Notes under the pieces: generated by a model | Database searches by the model: none | Told to the model about the DNA's origin: nothing | What the model saw: the letters and a program-made list of their open reading frames with translations, nothing else | Source of the DNA: a virus | Virus record (IMG/VR): IMGVR_UViG_3300002835_009415 | Span: 1-37,706 of that record | Strand: one strand, 5' to 3' | Length of the DNA: 37,706 bases | Translations under genes and position numbers: made by a program | Shown here: piece by piece, positions 8,215 through 14,869 of the stretch | How positions within the stretch are numbered: position 1 is the first letter of the stretch | How the letters are laid out: every line of letters begins with the position of its first letter

Positions 8215-9284
8215 TCAGGATGATATAAAAAATTTAAGAAAGTATCATAATCAATTTTAACGGTTTGGTTAAATTTATCTTTACTATGATTACTATATGT
8301 AATAAGTATTTTTCCGTCATCAACATCTTGAATTATGAATTTGTCAGGTGTCTTTTCACCAAATGTTTTTTGTGGAGGAAATTCATACCATTTATTAAAT
8401 TCACCATACTTTAACTTTGATAATTTTTCAAGTATTTCAGAGTTTTTACGATAAGAATCAATATTATCACTATCTTCAATTTTTTCCATGATTTTATCAA
8501 GATTCCAAGTTACACTTCTGTTAAAACCTTCATCATCATAATTTTGACTATCAAAATAAGCATAATAATCTTCATATAAATCTTCATCAAACTGTATTCC
8601 CAATTGGTCAATACTTGTTTTTAACATATCTGAAAGTTTAGCGTCTTTGTCTTCACCAGACTTATCCCAAGTATTTAAAAGAATTGCTACAGTTGTCATG
8701 TAGAGATTAGTACATTTTTTCTCAAAGATATTTAAAGGAAGTAAAGCGTTACATAATTTAGATGTAACATATTGTCTTAATCCTTTAACCAAGGCTTCAT
8801 CATATTCACTTGAATAATCGTAAATAATACTATCTATCTCATTTGAAAATTCATTTTTTAACCACTTACAAATTTCAATAACTTTATCGTTATGATTTCT
8901 TAAATCCTCAACGGAAAGACTAGGTCTTAATATTTTTACTATTTGTTTGACCCTATCTAAATTCTCATCATTGAAATAATGTAGTAAATAACCCTCATCC
9001 CAATCATAATCCATGGAATAATCATCAACAAAAACATTACCTCCATAATACCCCCCTTGGAAAGCAACTCTAATTAAATAACCGTTATTAGTTTCATCAT
9101 TATTTCTAGTGAAAAGGTCAACATAATCATCACTATCAAACGTTAAATAAACCAAAGACTTACCAAGATTTTTTTCATTTATTCTCGTAATACGTAAAAT
9201 ATCCTCATCGTCTTCGTACCTAACAAAATTTGCAGTAACTAAATCTTCCGTAAAATCTTTTAATGCCTGATAAAGTTGACTCAT
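8205..9284 (-). CDS. Acidic protein of unknown function, 359 aa
   Basis: Unrecognised protein rich in Asp, Tyr and Asn (for example VFVDDYSMDYDWDEGYLLHYF). It begins MSQLYQALKDFTEDLV, with a mixed alpha/beta N-terminal part and a helical middle, and ends with a short beta segment (GKILITYSNHSKD). No signal peptide, membrane helix or catalytic motif is visible. A TATTTAT element lies 14 nt upstream, directly beside the tmRNA promoter that fires the other way. Length and codon use match the neighbours; the acidic character would suit a nucleic-acid mimic or virion protein, but neither is supported by a motif. Confidence 0.8.
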   Translation of the reverse strand: MSQLYQALKDFTEDLVTANFVRYEDDEDILRITRINEKNLGKSLVYLTFDSDDYVDLFTRNNDETNNGYLIRVAFQGGYYGGNVFVDDYSMDYDWDEGYLLHYFNDENLDRVKQIVKILRPSLSVEDLRNHNDKVIEICKWLKNEFSNEIDSIIYDYSSEYDEALVKGLRQYVTSKLCNALLPLNIFEKKCTNLYMTTVAILLNTWDKSGEDKDAKLSDMLKTSIDQLGIQFDEDLYEDYYAYFDSQNYDDEGFNRSVTWNLDKIMEKIEDSDNIDSYRKNSEILEKLSKLKYGEFNKWYEFPPQKTFGEKTPDKFIIQDVDDGKILITYSNHSKDKFNQTVKIDYDTFLNFLYHPELF

Positions 9285-9298
9285 TAAACTTTTTTTAA

Positions 9299-9305
9299 AT
9301 AAATA
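9299..9305 (-). promoter_or_regulatory. TATTTAT late-type promoter element
   Basis: Sense-strand GTATTTATTT, 14 nt before the start at 9284 and immediately beside the -33 element of the tmRNA promoter. Confidence 0.4.
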
Positions 9306-9337
9306 CTTGGTTAAAGAAGAATATATTTATATCTTTA
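9306..9337 (+). promoter_or_regulatory. Bacteroidota-type promoter for the tmRNA
   Basis: CTTG-N20-TATCTTTA (box at 9330-9337) lies 21 nt before the tmRNA 5' end. The spacing matches the other host-like promoters in the window, and the start would give a short 5' leader for RNase P to remove. Confidence 0.6.
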
Positions 9338-9358
9338 CAACATAGTTCTTTGATTTAT

Positions 9359-9741
9359 GGGGGTGTTTCTGGATTTGACAGGAATGAATTTATTATAAAA
9401 CGCACGTCGGGGCTAAACTAACCCTGTAAAACTGGTTTAAAACACAAACGGCAACACAATTGCAAAACTTTCTACACTCGGTTTAATCCGTACTGAAGAA
9501 GTAACTGTAGCCTAATCTAAGATTAGTATACAACGGGGTCGGTGAGCATATAACCTTGCAACAGAAGCTTGTACCGTGGTGTGGTTTCTATCCGAAAAGG
9601 AACAAAAACCTTGTTTGTCTGTTACGGAAGGTTAATCTAAACAGAATATTTTGGAATGTTAAGAACTAACATTATCCTAAACGTGTAGTGTTTTATCGTA
9701 AACATTTTTGGACCTGGGTTCGAAACCCAGCACCTCCACCA
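9359..9741 (+). ncRNA. ssrA: tmRNA (transfer-messenger RNA)
   Basis: One-piece tmRNA of 383 nt. The 5' end GGGGGUG pairs over 7 bp with CACCUCC before an encoded ACCA at 9738-9741. The 5' segment UCUGGAUUUGACAGG matches the conserved tmRNA start, and the T-arm CUGGG-UUCGAAA-CCCAG (with GGUUCGA) is intact. The 5' and 3' ends form the alanyl tRNA-like domain, and the interior holds a tag reading frame. It would rescue stalled ribosomes and tag nascent proteins for proteolysis. It has its own host-type promoter and a strong terminator. tmRNA genes are known in some large phages; its presence beside a Clp ATPase gene is notable. Confidence 0.95.
9450..9515 (+). other. Candidate tmRNA tag reading frame
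   Basis: With a GGC resume codon in the context AAACGGC (as in Bacteroidota tmRNAs, whose tags start with Gly), the frame gives 21 codons beginning GNTIAKL and ending RTEEVTVA, then UAA. The stop falls in a hairpin (CUAAUC-UAA-GAUUAG), as expected for helix 5. An alternative frame from GCA at 9451 gives 11 codons (ATQLQNFLHSV) with its stop in a CGG/CCG mini-hairpin. The first is preferred; neither ends in the usual ALAA. Confidence 0.55.
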
Positions 9742-9744
9742 ATT

Positions 9745-9770
9745 AAAAAGGGACTTTTCAGTCCCTTTTT
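9745..9770 (+). terminator. Terminator of the tmRNA gene
   Basis: A perfect 10-bp stem (AAAAAGGGAC / GTCCCTTTTT) with a 6-nt loop and a trailing T-run starts 3 nt after the CCA. It may also end the convergent minus-strand gene at 9771. Confidence 0.9.
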
Positions 9771-10742
9771 TTATTTTATAAATCTTTTAAAGTTTTTCAG
9801 TTCTTCAGTTAAACTTGATTCTTCTTCTTTTTTCTTAGATTCCTCTTCTTTTTTCTTAGATTCCTCTTCTTTTTTCTTAGTTTCCTCTTCTTTTTTCTTT
9901 TCTTCTTCTTTCACTTTTTCAGTTTCTTTAGCCGCCTCAACAAACTCTTTAATTGGTAATCCTAAAAGTAATGAGTTACAAAAGTTATCTTTTTTGATAA
10001 TATGACCTTCACCAAATAATTCAATAACTTCTTTAACATATTTTTCACAATCAGATTCACTTGTTATTACGGATATTTTTTTAGTTCCAAATTTATCAAT
10101 TATTTTTTCAAATTCAGTATCTACTTTAGATTGTGACCAATCTAACCATTCCGGTACAGGTTCAGGAAATTCAAAATTAGCTAAATTTGATTCCGGTATC
10201 GAACTACAAAAATTATAAGTACTATTTGATTCATCTTTTCCATTTTCAGACCAAGATAGATGGTAATGGGGCCCTGTTGAACGTGGACTTGGGTGTCTAT
10301 ATTCATCAATAAACGTAAATCCGTCAATAGATTGTCTAGCAGCACACAAAAGAGTTGATATTTTATCTAATGTTTCATCGTCAGACACTCTGAGGTCACC
10401 TACAGCTGTTTTCCCAAACACTATGTCATTAGCGTTTCCTTGGGTATGTCGGCTTCTTGTTGACTTATGATATCTATCACGTCCAGCACCAAATCTTATC
10501 TTTAACTCAGGCATTTCTTTTTTAAACGCTGAAGATACTTTTTTTATAACATTTGCTAATTCTGGAGTAATATCACCAAGTTCATCTATTGTTGATTTAT
10601 GTGCATATCCTAAACTATTTAAATGTGTTCTAACACCATTTGCATTAACGTGAGTTGATTTATCAACTTTTTCTTCAAGTAAAACATTTCTTAATTTTTT
10701 AATTTCAGAAATAACTTCTTTGTGACTATTAATCTTATTCAT
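9771..10742 (-). CDS. M15-like peptidoglycan peptidase with leader peptide and K/E-rich tail
   Basis: A 323-aa protein. The ATG at 10742 is chosen because longer reading would run through the divergent gene at 10771, and a promoter palindrome lies in between. The N-terminus HKEVISEIKKLRNVLLEE resembles the leader peptides found here, with an L-L-E end. The catalytic part has the LD/DD-peptidase (M15-like) pattern SRHTQGNANDI (H99, D106) and PHYH (158-161), expected to hold zinc and cleave peptidoglycan peptides. Residues about 275-308 are KKKEEES-type repeats forming a charged helix, ending in LTEELKNFKRFIK. The leader suggests a virion-associated lytic enzyme rather than a late endolysin; that is inference. 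Confidence 0.82.
   Translation of the reverse strand: MNKINSHKEVISEIKKLRNVLLEEKVDKSTHVNANGVRTHLNSLGYAHKSTIDELGDITPELANVIKKVSSAFKKEMPELKIRFGAGRDRYHKSTRSRHTQGNANDIVFGKTAVGDLRVSDDETLDKISTLLCAARQSIDGFTFIDEYRHPSPRSTGPHYHLSWSENGKDESNSTYNFCSSIPESNLANFEFPEPVPEWLDWSQSKVDTEFEKIIDKFGTKKISVITSESDCEKYVKEVIELFGEGHIIKKDNFCNSLLLGLPIKEFVEAAKETEKVKEEEKKKEEETKKKEEESKKKEEESKKKEEESSLTEELKNFKRFIK
9819..9902 (-). repeat. Four 21-nt tandem repeats coding a K/E helix
   Basis: Four consecutive 21-nt units (9819, 9840, 9861 and 9882), TTCCTCTTCTTTTTTCTTAG plus one base, encode heptads of the KKKEEES type. The 7-residue period fits an extended charged helix or coiled coil. Confidence 0.85.
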
Positions 10743-10755
10743 ATATTTTTTTTGT

Positions 10756-10769
10756 ATATTTATAAATAT
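10756..10769. promoter_or_regulatory. Palindromic bidirectional TATTTAT/ATAAATA element
   Basis: The perfect palindrome ATATTTATAAATAT sits between divergent start codons at 10742 (-) and 10771 (+). On the plus strand TATTTAT (10757-10763) ends 7 nt before the ATG. On the minus strand the same element (10762-10768) ends 19 nt before its ATG. Confidence 0.5.
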
Positions 10770-10770
10770 T

Positions 10771-11538
10771 ATGGAAAACAATAAATTAATTAAAATTGCA
10801 CAAAAGTTATCTTTATCGATTAAAGATACAAATGTTGCACAAATATCAAGAAAATTAAATAGCAGTAAAGGCCCGTATAAACAAATGATGTCCGTGTTAG
10901 AAGGATGGGATTTTGTTAAATTGGTATTTTTAATTAATGCCATTAATAATGGTGAAAAAGAATTTGAATCAATATTATGGAAATTAGATAATGAAGGATT
11001 TACCTACGCAATTGCTAATGTATTTGATACTGAAGTTCAGGAAAGCTGTGATTACTGTGGTGGTGATGGTGAGATTAGTTGCAGTGAATGTGATGGTTCA
11101 GGTGAAGTAGAATGTTCTGATTGTGGTGGTGAAGGTGAAAACGAAGAAGGTGAAACATGTGGAAATTGTGATGGTGGTGGTAAAAGTGATTGTGATACCT
11201 GTGGGGGTAGCGGTCATGAAGATTGTTATGACTGTAGTGGTACAGGTGAACAACAAAAAAGCGACGCTTACGAATTAAAATTAGACTTTTATTTTAGTAT
11301 TAATGAAGAATTAAAATCAGAAATTAGTAAACTTAACAGATATGACAAAATTGACTCTGACACAATCACAGATTATGAAGATACAAATGAAACTATATTA
11401 GTATACGCATCACCGATGGCAATAGAAGTTGAGACAAATGAAGAATTAGAATATAATACCGAATATTTTTATGAAATAGATACTGCTGGATGGGTTGGTA
11501 ATACGGCTAGTAGCCCAAACTTTGATTTAGATTATTAA
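10771..11538 (+). CDS. DnaJ-type zinc-finger protein without a J domain
   Basis: A 255-aa protein. Residues 93-159 hold six CxxCxGxG-like repeats (CDYCGGDG, CSECDGSG, CSDCGGEG, CGNCDGGG, CDTCGGSG, CYDCSGTG); DnaJ has four, binding two zincs, so three zinc sites are possible here. There is no J domain (no HPD motif). The N-terminal 90 residues look helical, and the C-terminal 95 residues are acidic. Likely role: a protein-binding or disulfide-active zinc module, possibly a chaperone adaptor. It ends tail to tail with the next gene with a 4-nt stop-codon overlap. Confidence 0.85.
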   Translation: MENNKLIKIAQKLSLSIKDTNVAQISRKLNSSKGPYKQMMSVLEGWDFVKLVFLINAINNGEKEFESILWKLDNEGFTYAIANVFDTEVQESCDYCGGDGEISCSECDGSGEVECSDCGGEGENEEGETCGNCDGGGKSDCDTCGGSGHEDCYDCSGTGEQQKSDAYELKLDFYFSINEELKSEISKLNRYDKIDSDTITDYEDTNETILVYASPMAIEVETNEELEYNTEYFYEIDTAGWVGNTASSPNFDLDY

Positions 11539-12152
11539 ATTAAAAAGTTTCTAACCGATTGAGTGTCTTTTTTGAAATCTTCTCTGAAATTCTTTGTAAA
11601 CTCCTCATTTTCACAATATACCTCAACATGTTCACTGAATACCCAATCCATACAAAGAAGTGCAATTAAATGGTTTTCTCTGTCCATAATTGGTAATGAA
11701 ACCATAGATTGTGTTCCAAACTTTTTAATTAAAGCTCTTGTTGCAATATCAGGGATAAGTTCACAATCGTGAATAAATAATCCGTCCTCCATAGTTTGTT
11801 TAATTAACCAATTATAGTGACTTACAAACACATTTTGTATTTTTTCAGTTATTCTTTCAAGTCCGTCAGAACATCTTTCATATGTCACAGACGCTTTCTG
11901 CATTGCTGATGATGTGTAGAAATTACCACCATTGTGAAATTGGATAACATATATTCTATCTGCGTTATATTTTCTTCTTATTTCTCTTAAAGTAGAGTGA
12001 ACAATTTCGTCTGTTTCTATTTGTTGTGAAAGTTTGTTTCTTGAGTTTTGTTTTGCTCTTTTTTCTTTCATCATGTTAAAAAACCCCGCAGTTATTAATG
12101 CAATAACAATTGATGTAACTGAGGTAATGATTGTTGGTATAATTTCGTTCAC
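11535..12152 (-). CDS. Membrane-anchored GAF-like sensor protein
   Basis: A 205-aa protein read from a GTG start (12150-12152), needed to include the N-terminal membrane helix IIPTIITSVTSIVIALITAG (about 4-23). A basic linker (KEKRAKQNSRNK) follows, then a soluble domain with a GAF-like layout: helix, RIYVIQFHNGGNF, a long helix, and MVSLPIMDRENHLIALLCMDW. GAF domains bind small ligands or nucleotides; the ligand here is unknown. N-in/C-out orientation is less likely given the positive stretch after the helix. Could signal host-cell state or act with lysis genes. Confidence 0.72.
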   Translation of the reverse strand: MNEIIPTIITSVTSIVIALITAGFFNMMKEKRAKQNSRNKLSQQIETDEIVHSTLREIRRKYNADRIYVIQFHNGGNFYTSSAMQKASVTYERCSDGLERITEKIQNVFVSHYNWLIKQTMEDGLFIHDCELIPDIATRALIKKFGTQSMVSLPIMDRENHLIALLCMDWVFSEHVEVYCENEEFTKNFREDFKKDTQSVRNFLI

Positions 12153-12204
12153 CTTTCTTTCTTTAAATTTTTATATCACTGATTAATAAATATTAATAAA
12201 AATA

Positions 12205-12230
12205 AAAAAGGGTTAAAAATAACCCTTTTT
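12205..12230 (-). terminator. Terminator downstream of tRNA-Arg
   Basis: A 10-bp stem (AAAAAGGGTT / AACCCTTTTT) with a 6-nt loop lies 9 nt past the 3' end of the minus-strand tRNA. A/T runs on both sides make it usable on either strand. Confidence 0.8.
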
Positions 12231-12239
12231 TTAAAATAG

Positions 12240-12313
12240 TACCCCCGAAGGGATTCGAACCCCTGGCCCACAGATTAGAAATCTGTTGCTCTATCCTACT
12301 GAGCTACGAAGGC
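12240..12313 (-). tRNA. tRNA-Arg (anticodon UCU)
   Basis: A 74-nt cloverleaf with a 7-bp acceptor (GCCUUCG / CGGGGGU, with wobble pairs), D-arm sequence GUAGCUCAGUAGGAUAGAGC, anticodon stem ACAGA/UCUGU around loop UUUCUAA giving UCU, and T-arm AGGGG-UUCGAAU-CCCUU. The discriminator is A and CCA is not encoded, unlike the tmRNA. It reads AGA, the arginine codon expected to be favoured in such an AT-rich genome. Confidence 0.95.
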
Positions 12314-12320
12314 ATTTATC

Positions 12321-12349
12321 TGTCACAAATATAGATTAAATTTGTGACA
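12321..12349. promoter_or_regulatory. Inverted repeat between tRNA and small gene
   Basis: TGTCACAAAT and ATTTGTGACA form a perfect 10-bp inverted repeat around a 9-nt spacer, just upstream of the tRNA (minus direction) and 3 nt past the stop of the small gene at 12353. It could be a terminator without a T-tract, a processing signal or an operator. Confidence 0.5.
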
Positions 12350-12352
12350 ATA

Positions 12353-12529
12353 TTAAAGTTGTTTGACAATATATTTATGACCTGAATCAGAATTTTTCTC
12401 AAACAATTCTTTTGTTATTTCAGCTTCTTCATAGGTATTAAACTCCAAGATTTCATCATGGATGTTTAGAAGGATGACTGGCATCTCAACTCCTTTTTTG
12501 TTTTTTATAAATTTAACGATTACAAACAT
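12353..12529 (-). CDS. Small protein, 58 aa
   Basis: A minus-strand reading frame from ATG 12527-12529 begins MFVIVKFIKNKKGVEMPVIL and ends KYIVKQL. It starts 2 nt past the stop of the upstream 83-aa gene, which argues for an operon. The sequence has a beta-rich start (VIVKFIKNKKG ... MPVILLNIHDEILEF) followed by a helix with charged residues, consistent with a small folded alpha/beta protein. An internal ATG with AAGGAG-like upstream sequence could give a 43-aa form. Function unknown. Confidence 0.6.
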   Translation of the reverse strand: MFVIVKFIKNKKGVEMPVILLNIHDEILEFNTYEEAEITKELFEKNSDSGHKYIVKQL

Positions 12530-12531
12530 AA

Positions 12532-12783
12532 TTAATATCCAAAATGTGTTCCACTATAATTATCCCATTCGTCATCAAACGAAAATTTCACTTTATCATA
12601 TTTTTTAATGATTGGAGATGATTGTTCTTCTATAAAGTTTGGATTTGAAACAAATTCTTTCCATGTATAAAAATCATATAAACTTTCTAATACCTCCAAA
12701 GGAACTAATATAAGTTTATCATGAGTCAATCCCTTAACATCATCTCTGTATTTTTCTGATATTTGTATTTTGTTTTCTGACAT
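12532..12783 (-). CDS. Hypothetical protein, 83 aa
   Basis: An acidic small protein, MSENKIQISEKYRDDVKGLT, with a helix LVPLEVLESLYDFYTWKEFV and an acidic aromatic end (FSFDDEWDNYSGTHFGY). No recognised domain. It is transcribed divergently from the HNH gene, with a short inverted repeat in the shared upstream region, and leads into a 58-aa gene 2 nt downstream. The pair may form a small accessory operon whose role cannot be deduced. Confidence 0.65.
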   Translation of the reverse strand: MSENKIQISEKYRDDVKGLTHDKLILVPLEVLESLYDFYTWKEFVSNPNFIEEQSSPIIKKYDKVKFSFDDEWDNYSGTHFGY

Positions 12784-12790
12784 AACAATT

Positions 12791-12808
12791 TAAGTATAAT
12801 AATACTTA
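12791..12808. promoter_or_regulatory. Short inverted repeat in divergent region
   Basis: TAAGTAT-N4-ATACTTA lies between the minus-strand gene at 12783 and the promoter of the HNH gene. It has the size and position of a dimeric repressor site, but at 7 bp per arm in AT-rich DNA it may be chance. Confidence 0.3.
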
Positions 12809-12821
12809 TTGGTAAATTCAA

Positions 12822-12853
12822 TTTGTCCTAATAAATTTTTATTAATATCTTTA
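12822..12853 (+). promoter_or_regulatory. Bacteroidota-type promoter for the HNH gene
   Basis: TTTG-N20-TATCTTTA (box at 12846-12853). The box overlaps a first ATG (12853) and lies 5 nt before a second ATG (12859), so a leaderless start at the second ATG is favoured. Confidence 0.65.
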
Positions 12854-12858
12854 TGAAT

Positions 12859-13347
12859 ATGAATGGAGTATTAGTTCTTAATTCAGATTATAGTCCCTTA
12901 AATGTAACATCGTTTAATCGTGGGTTTAATTTAGTCTATAAAGGAAAGGCAGAGGTTGTTAAATCATCTGACGAGCCTGTCGTATGTGGTATTATAAAAC
13001 TTGTTAGACCCGTTATTATTAGACTTTTAAACTACGTTTCAATCACTCGTAGACGTATTCGTGTTAATCGTCATAGAATCATGAGACGTGACCATAATGC
13101 TTGTGTTTATTGTGGAAACAAAAAAGACCTTACAATAGACCATATCGTCCCTAAATCGAAAGGTGGGGGTAATACATGGGATAACCTAGTTACGTGTTGT
13201 ATAACGTGTAATTCGAAGAAAGGGGATAAGTTATTGGGTGAGACTAATATGAAGTTAATGAAAAAACCCACAGAACCTACTATATTTTCGGATTCTGTGG
13301 GTCAATCTTTACAAAAAGTTTGGACTGAATATCAAAAGTCTTTTTAA
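12859..13347 (+). CDS. HNH endonuclease
   Basis: A 162-aa protein with a classical HNH/zinc core near the C-terminus: CVYCG (C82, C85), the catalytic DH of LTIDHIVPKSKGG (94-95), N109 of WDNLV, and CxxC closure CCITCN (113-118). The N-terminal 75 residues (VLVLNSDYSPLNVTSFNRGF...) match the bacterial and phage family in which this domain precedes HNH. Such enzymes nick or cut DNA; they may be free-standing homing nucleases or act in packaging or host DNA degradation. The second ATG is chosen because the promoter box overlaps the first. It ends with a 4-nt stop overlap against the next gene. Confidence 0.9.
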   Translation: MNGVLVLNSDYSPLNVTSFNRGFNLVYKGKAEVVKSSDEPVVCGIIKLVRPVIIRLLNYVSITRRRIRVNRHRIMRRDHNACVYCGNKKDLTIDHIVPKSKGGGNTWDNLVTCCITCNSKKGDKLLGETNMKLMKKPTEPTIFSDSVGQSLQKVWTEYQKSF

Positions 13348-14852
13348 AGACCTTGTGTAATTGAACTTTTTAATTTGTCAATATAACTTTTTTTCATATC
13401 TGAGGAAGTCTCAATTGTTGTGTTTTTCAAATCTTCCAACGATTGTTTAACCTTTTGGGATATCTGATGTGTTAAATCATCTAAAGTTGTTCGTGATGCG
13501 GCAAGTTTTGCAATAGTGTTTCTAACAATAGTTTCCAAACCATCACCTGATGGGTCACTAATTTCAATAAAACTTTCAGGTAAAATTGAAACAATTGTGT
13601 CTGAAACATATTGAGGGTCAATCATTTTTTTTGCTTCTTCTTTTGGTAAACTTTTAAATGTATCTGTAATCTTTTTCCCAATTTGGGTATTAGAGTTAAT
13701 CTGTAATTTATTTAAAATATATTGAGTTGCTTTATCTATAAAAGTTTCTTCATGTCCTCCAAACACTGAATTAAACGCAATATCAAAGTCACCTAATTCT
13801 GATTCATTTAATGTCTTTAAAAGACCACTATTAAAGTAGTTATCAAAAAATTTTCTATATGATTGGTTAAAGAAATATTTTGAATTTTCTTTTAAACTTA
13901 TTTTTTTATCTAATTTAGATATTTTTAATTTTTCTTTAACATTCTCAGAAATTGTTTTATTTGTTTTCATTTCTTTTAATTTTTTCTTAATTTTTAATTT
14001 TCTTTCTATTAGATGTGTTGTTACAGACTCTTTTTTAATTAAAGATTGTTTCCATTCGTCATAATATTTAACACCTTTTTTTAATTCTGAATTAGCAATC
14101 CATTTAACAATCGGATTTTTATGTAGGTCTTTTTTATTATTTTTTCGAGCCCAATATAAATCGTTATCAATTTTTTTATCACTATCACATAGGTCAAGCA
14201 TTCTTGCATCTAAAAGACTAGTAAATTTATCATTAAAACTAACTAACATTTTAAAAGATTCTTTATCTCTCTCAACATCTGTTTTATAATCGTTAATAAA
14301 ATAATTATTAGTTTCCCATGGTTTGCAATCTATTTTAAAGGCTTGAGGTATTAAATGGTTTTGAAATATATTACCAATTGTTTCACCTTTTAAACCCGGA
14401 TAATCGTCACCATTATACACATGTTCCCAAACTTTTTTCATTGTACTATTACAATAACCTAAAGTTTCAGTACCTTTTTTATCTAAATTGTGTGTTTTTG
14501 CAATTTCAGAAAATTCTCTGTTAACATATTCTCTAAAAATATCACCAGCTTCAGTGTCGCATTCATTTGAATCGTTACATCTAAAATACATTCCTTCACT
14601 TGGTTTCCATTCACAGTCTGTGATGTCATTCTTTTTAGGTTTTGGTGGAGATGGTGTCGGTGTTGGTGTTGGAGGTGTCGGTGATGGTTTTGGTGGTGTA
14701 GGTTTTGTTTTACAAGATGATTTATTAACAAAACATGAACCGGCGACTTCTTTTGTTAGGCATCCTTTTTTCTTCCAATTCTCCATTCTAGAACAAGAAA
14801 TTTTGTCCCAACCGCCTTCTTCCAGTAATAAATGTTTATCTAATAAATTCAT
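13344..14852 (-). CDS. Large leader-bearing protein with proline-rich linker, 502 aa
   Basis: Unknown protein. The N-terminus MNLLDKHLLLEEGGW contains an LLE-type leader end. A small cysteine-containing segment (CSRMENWKKKGC...CFVNKSSCK) follows, then a Pro/Thr/Ser linker (about 51-73), a cysteine-bearing middle domain (about 78-280), a very basic coiled segment (about 285-325) and a C-terminal helical module (FIDKATQYILNKLQI ... DPQYVSDTIVSILPESF). A TATTTAT element precedes the ATG by 5 nt. Size, leader and modular linker suggest an internal or surface virion protein. Genes at 13344, 14870 and 17363 form a consecutive block of such proteins. Confidence 0.8.
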   Translation of the reverse strand: MNLLDKHLLLEEGGWDKISCSRMENWKKKGCLTKEVAGSCFVNKSSCKTKPTPPKPSPTPPTPTPTPSPPKPKKNDITDCEWKPSEGMYFRCNDSNECDTEAGDIFREYVNREFSEIAKTHNLDKKGTETLGYCNSTMKKVWEHVYNGDDYPGLKGETIGNIFQNHLIPQAFKIDCKPWETNNYFINDYKTDVERDKESFKMLVSFNDKFTSLLDARMLDLCDSDKKIDNDLYWARKNNKKDLHKNPIVKWIANSELKKGVKYYDEWKQSLIKKESVTTHLIERKLKIKKKLKEMKTNKTISENVKEKLKISKLDKKISLKENSKYFFNQSYRKFFDNYFNSGLLKTLNESELGDFDIAFNSVFGGHEETFIDKATQYILNKLQINSNTQIGKKITDTFKSLPKEEAKKMIDPQYVSDTIVSILPESFIEISDPSGDGLETIVRNTIAKLAASRTTLDDLTHQISQKVKQSLEDLKNTTIETSSDMKKSYIDKLKSSITQGL

Positions 14853-14857
14853 ATATT

Positions 14858-14864
14858 ATAAATA
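14858..14864 (-). promoter_or_regulatory. TATTTAT late-type promoter element
   Basis: Sense-strand GTATTTAT-AATAT-ATG before the gene starting at 14852, in the short gap after the upstream stop. Confidence 0.55.
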
Positions 14865-14869
14865 CTTAA

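Noticed and set aside
9451-9486. 11-codon tmRNA tag starting at GCA (ATQLQNFLHSV)
   Set aside because: GCA is a common resume codon, but the context before GGC fits Bacteroidota tmRNAs better and the 21-codon frame puts its stop in a stronger hairpin. Kept as an alternative.
9819-9902. CRISPR-like array
   Set aside because: The 21-nt units are contiguous without spacers and code for KKKEEES heptads. No CRISPR array or cas gene is seen anywhere in the window.
10743-10943. N-terminal extension of the M15-like gene to 10943
   Set aside because: It would run through the divergent DnaJ-type gene and across the promoter palindrome; the ATG at 10742 gives a leader-like start and is sufficient.
12321-12349. 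Rho-independent terminator call for the inverted repeat
   Set aside because: The stem is AT-rich, has a 9-nt loop and lacks a T-tract on the relevant side, so it is listed as a regulatory or processing site of unknown role.
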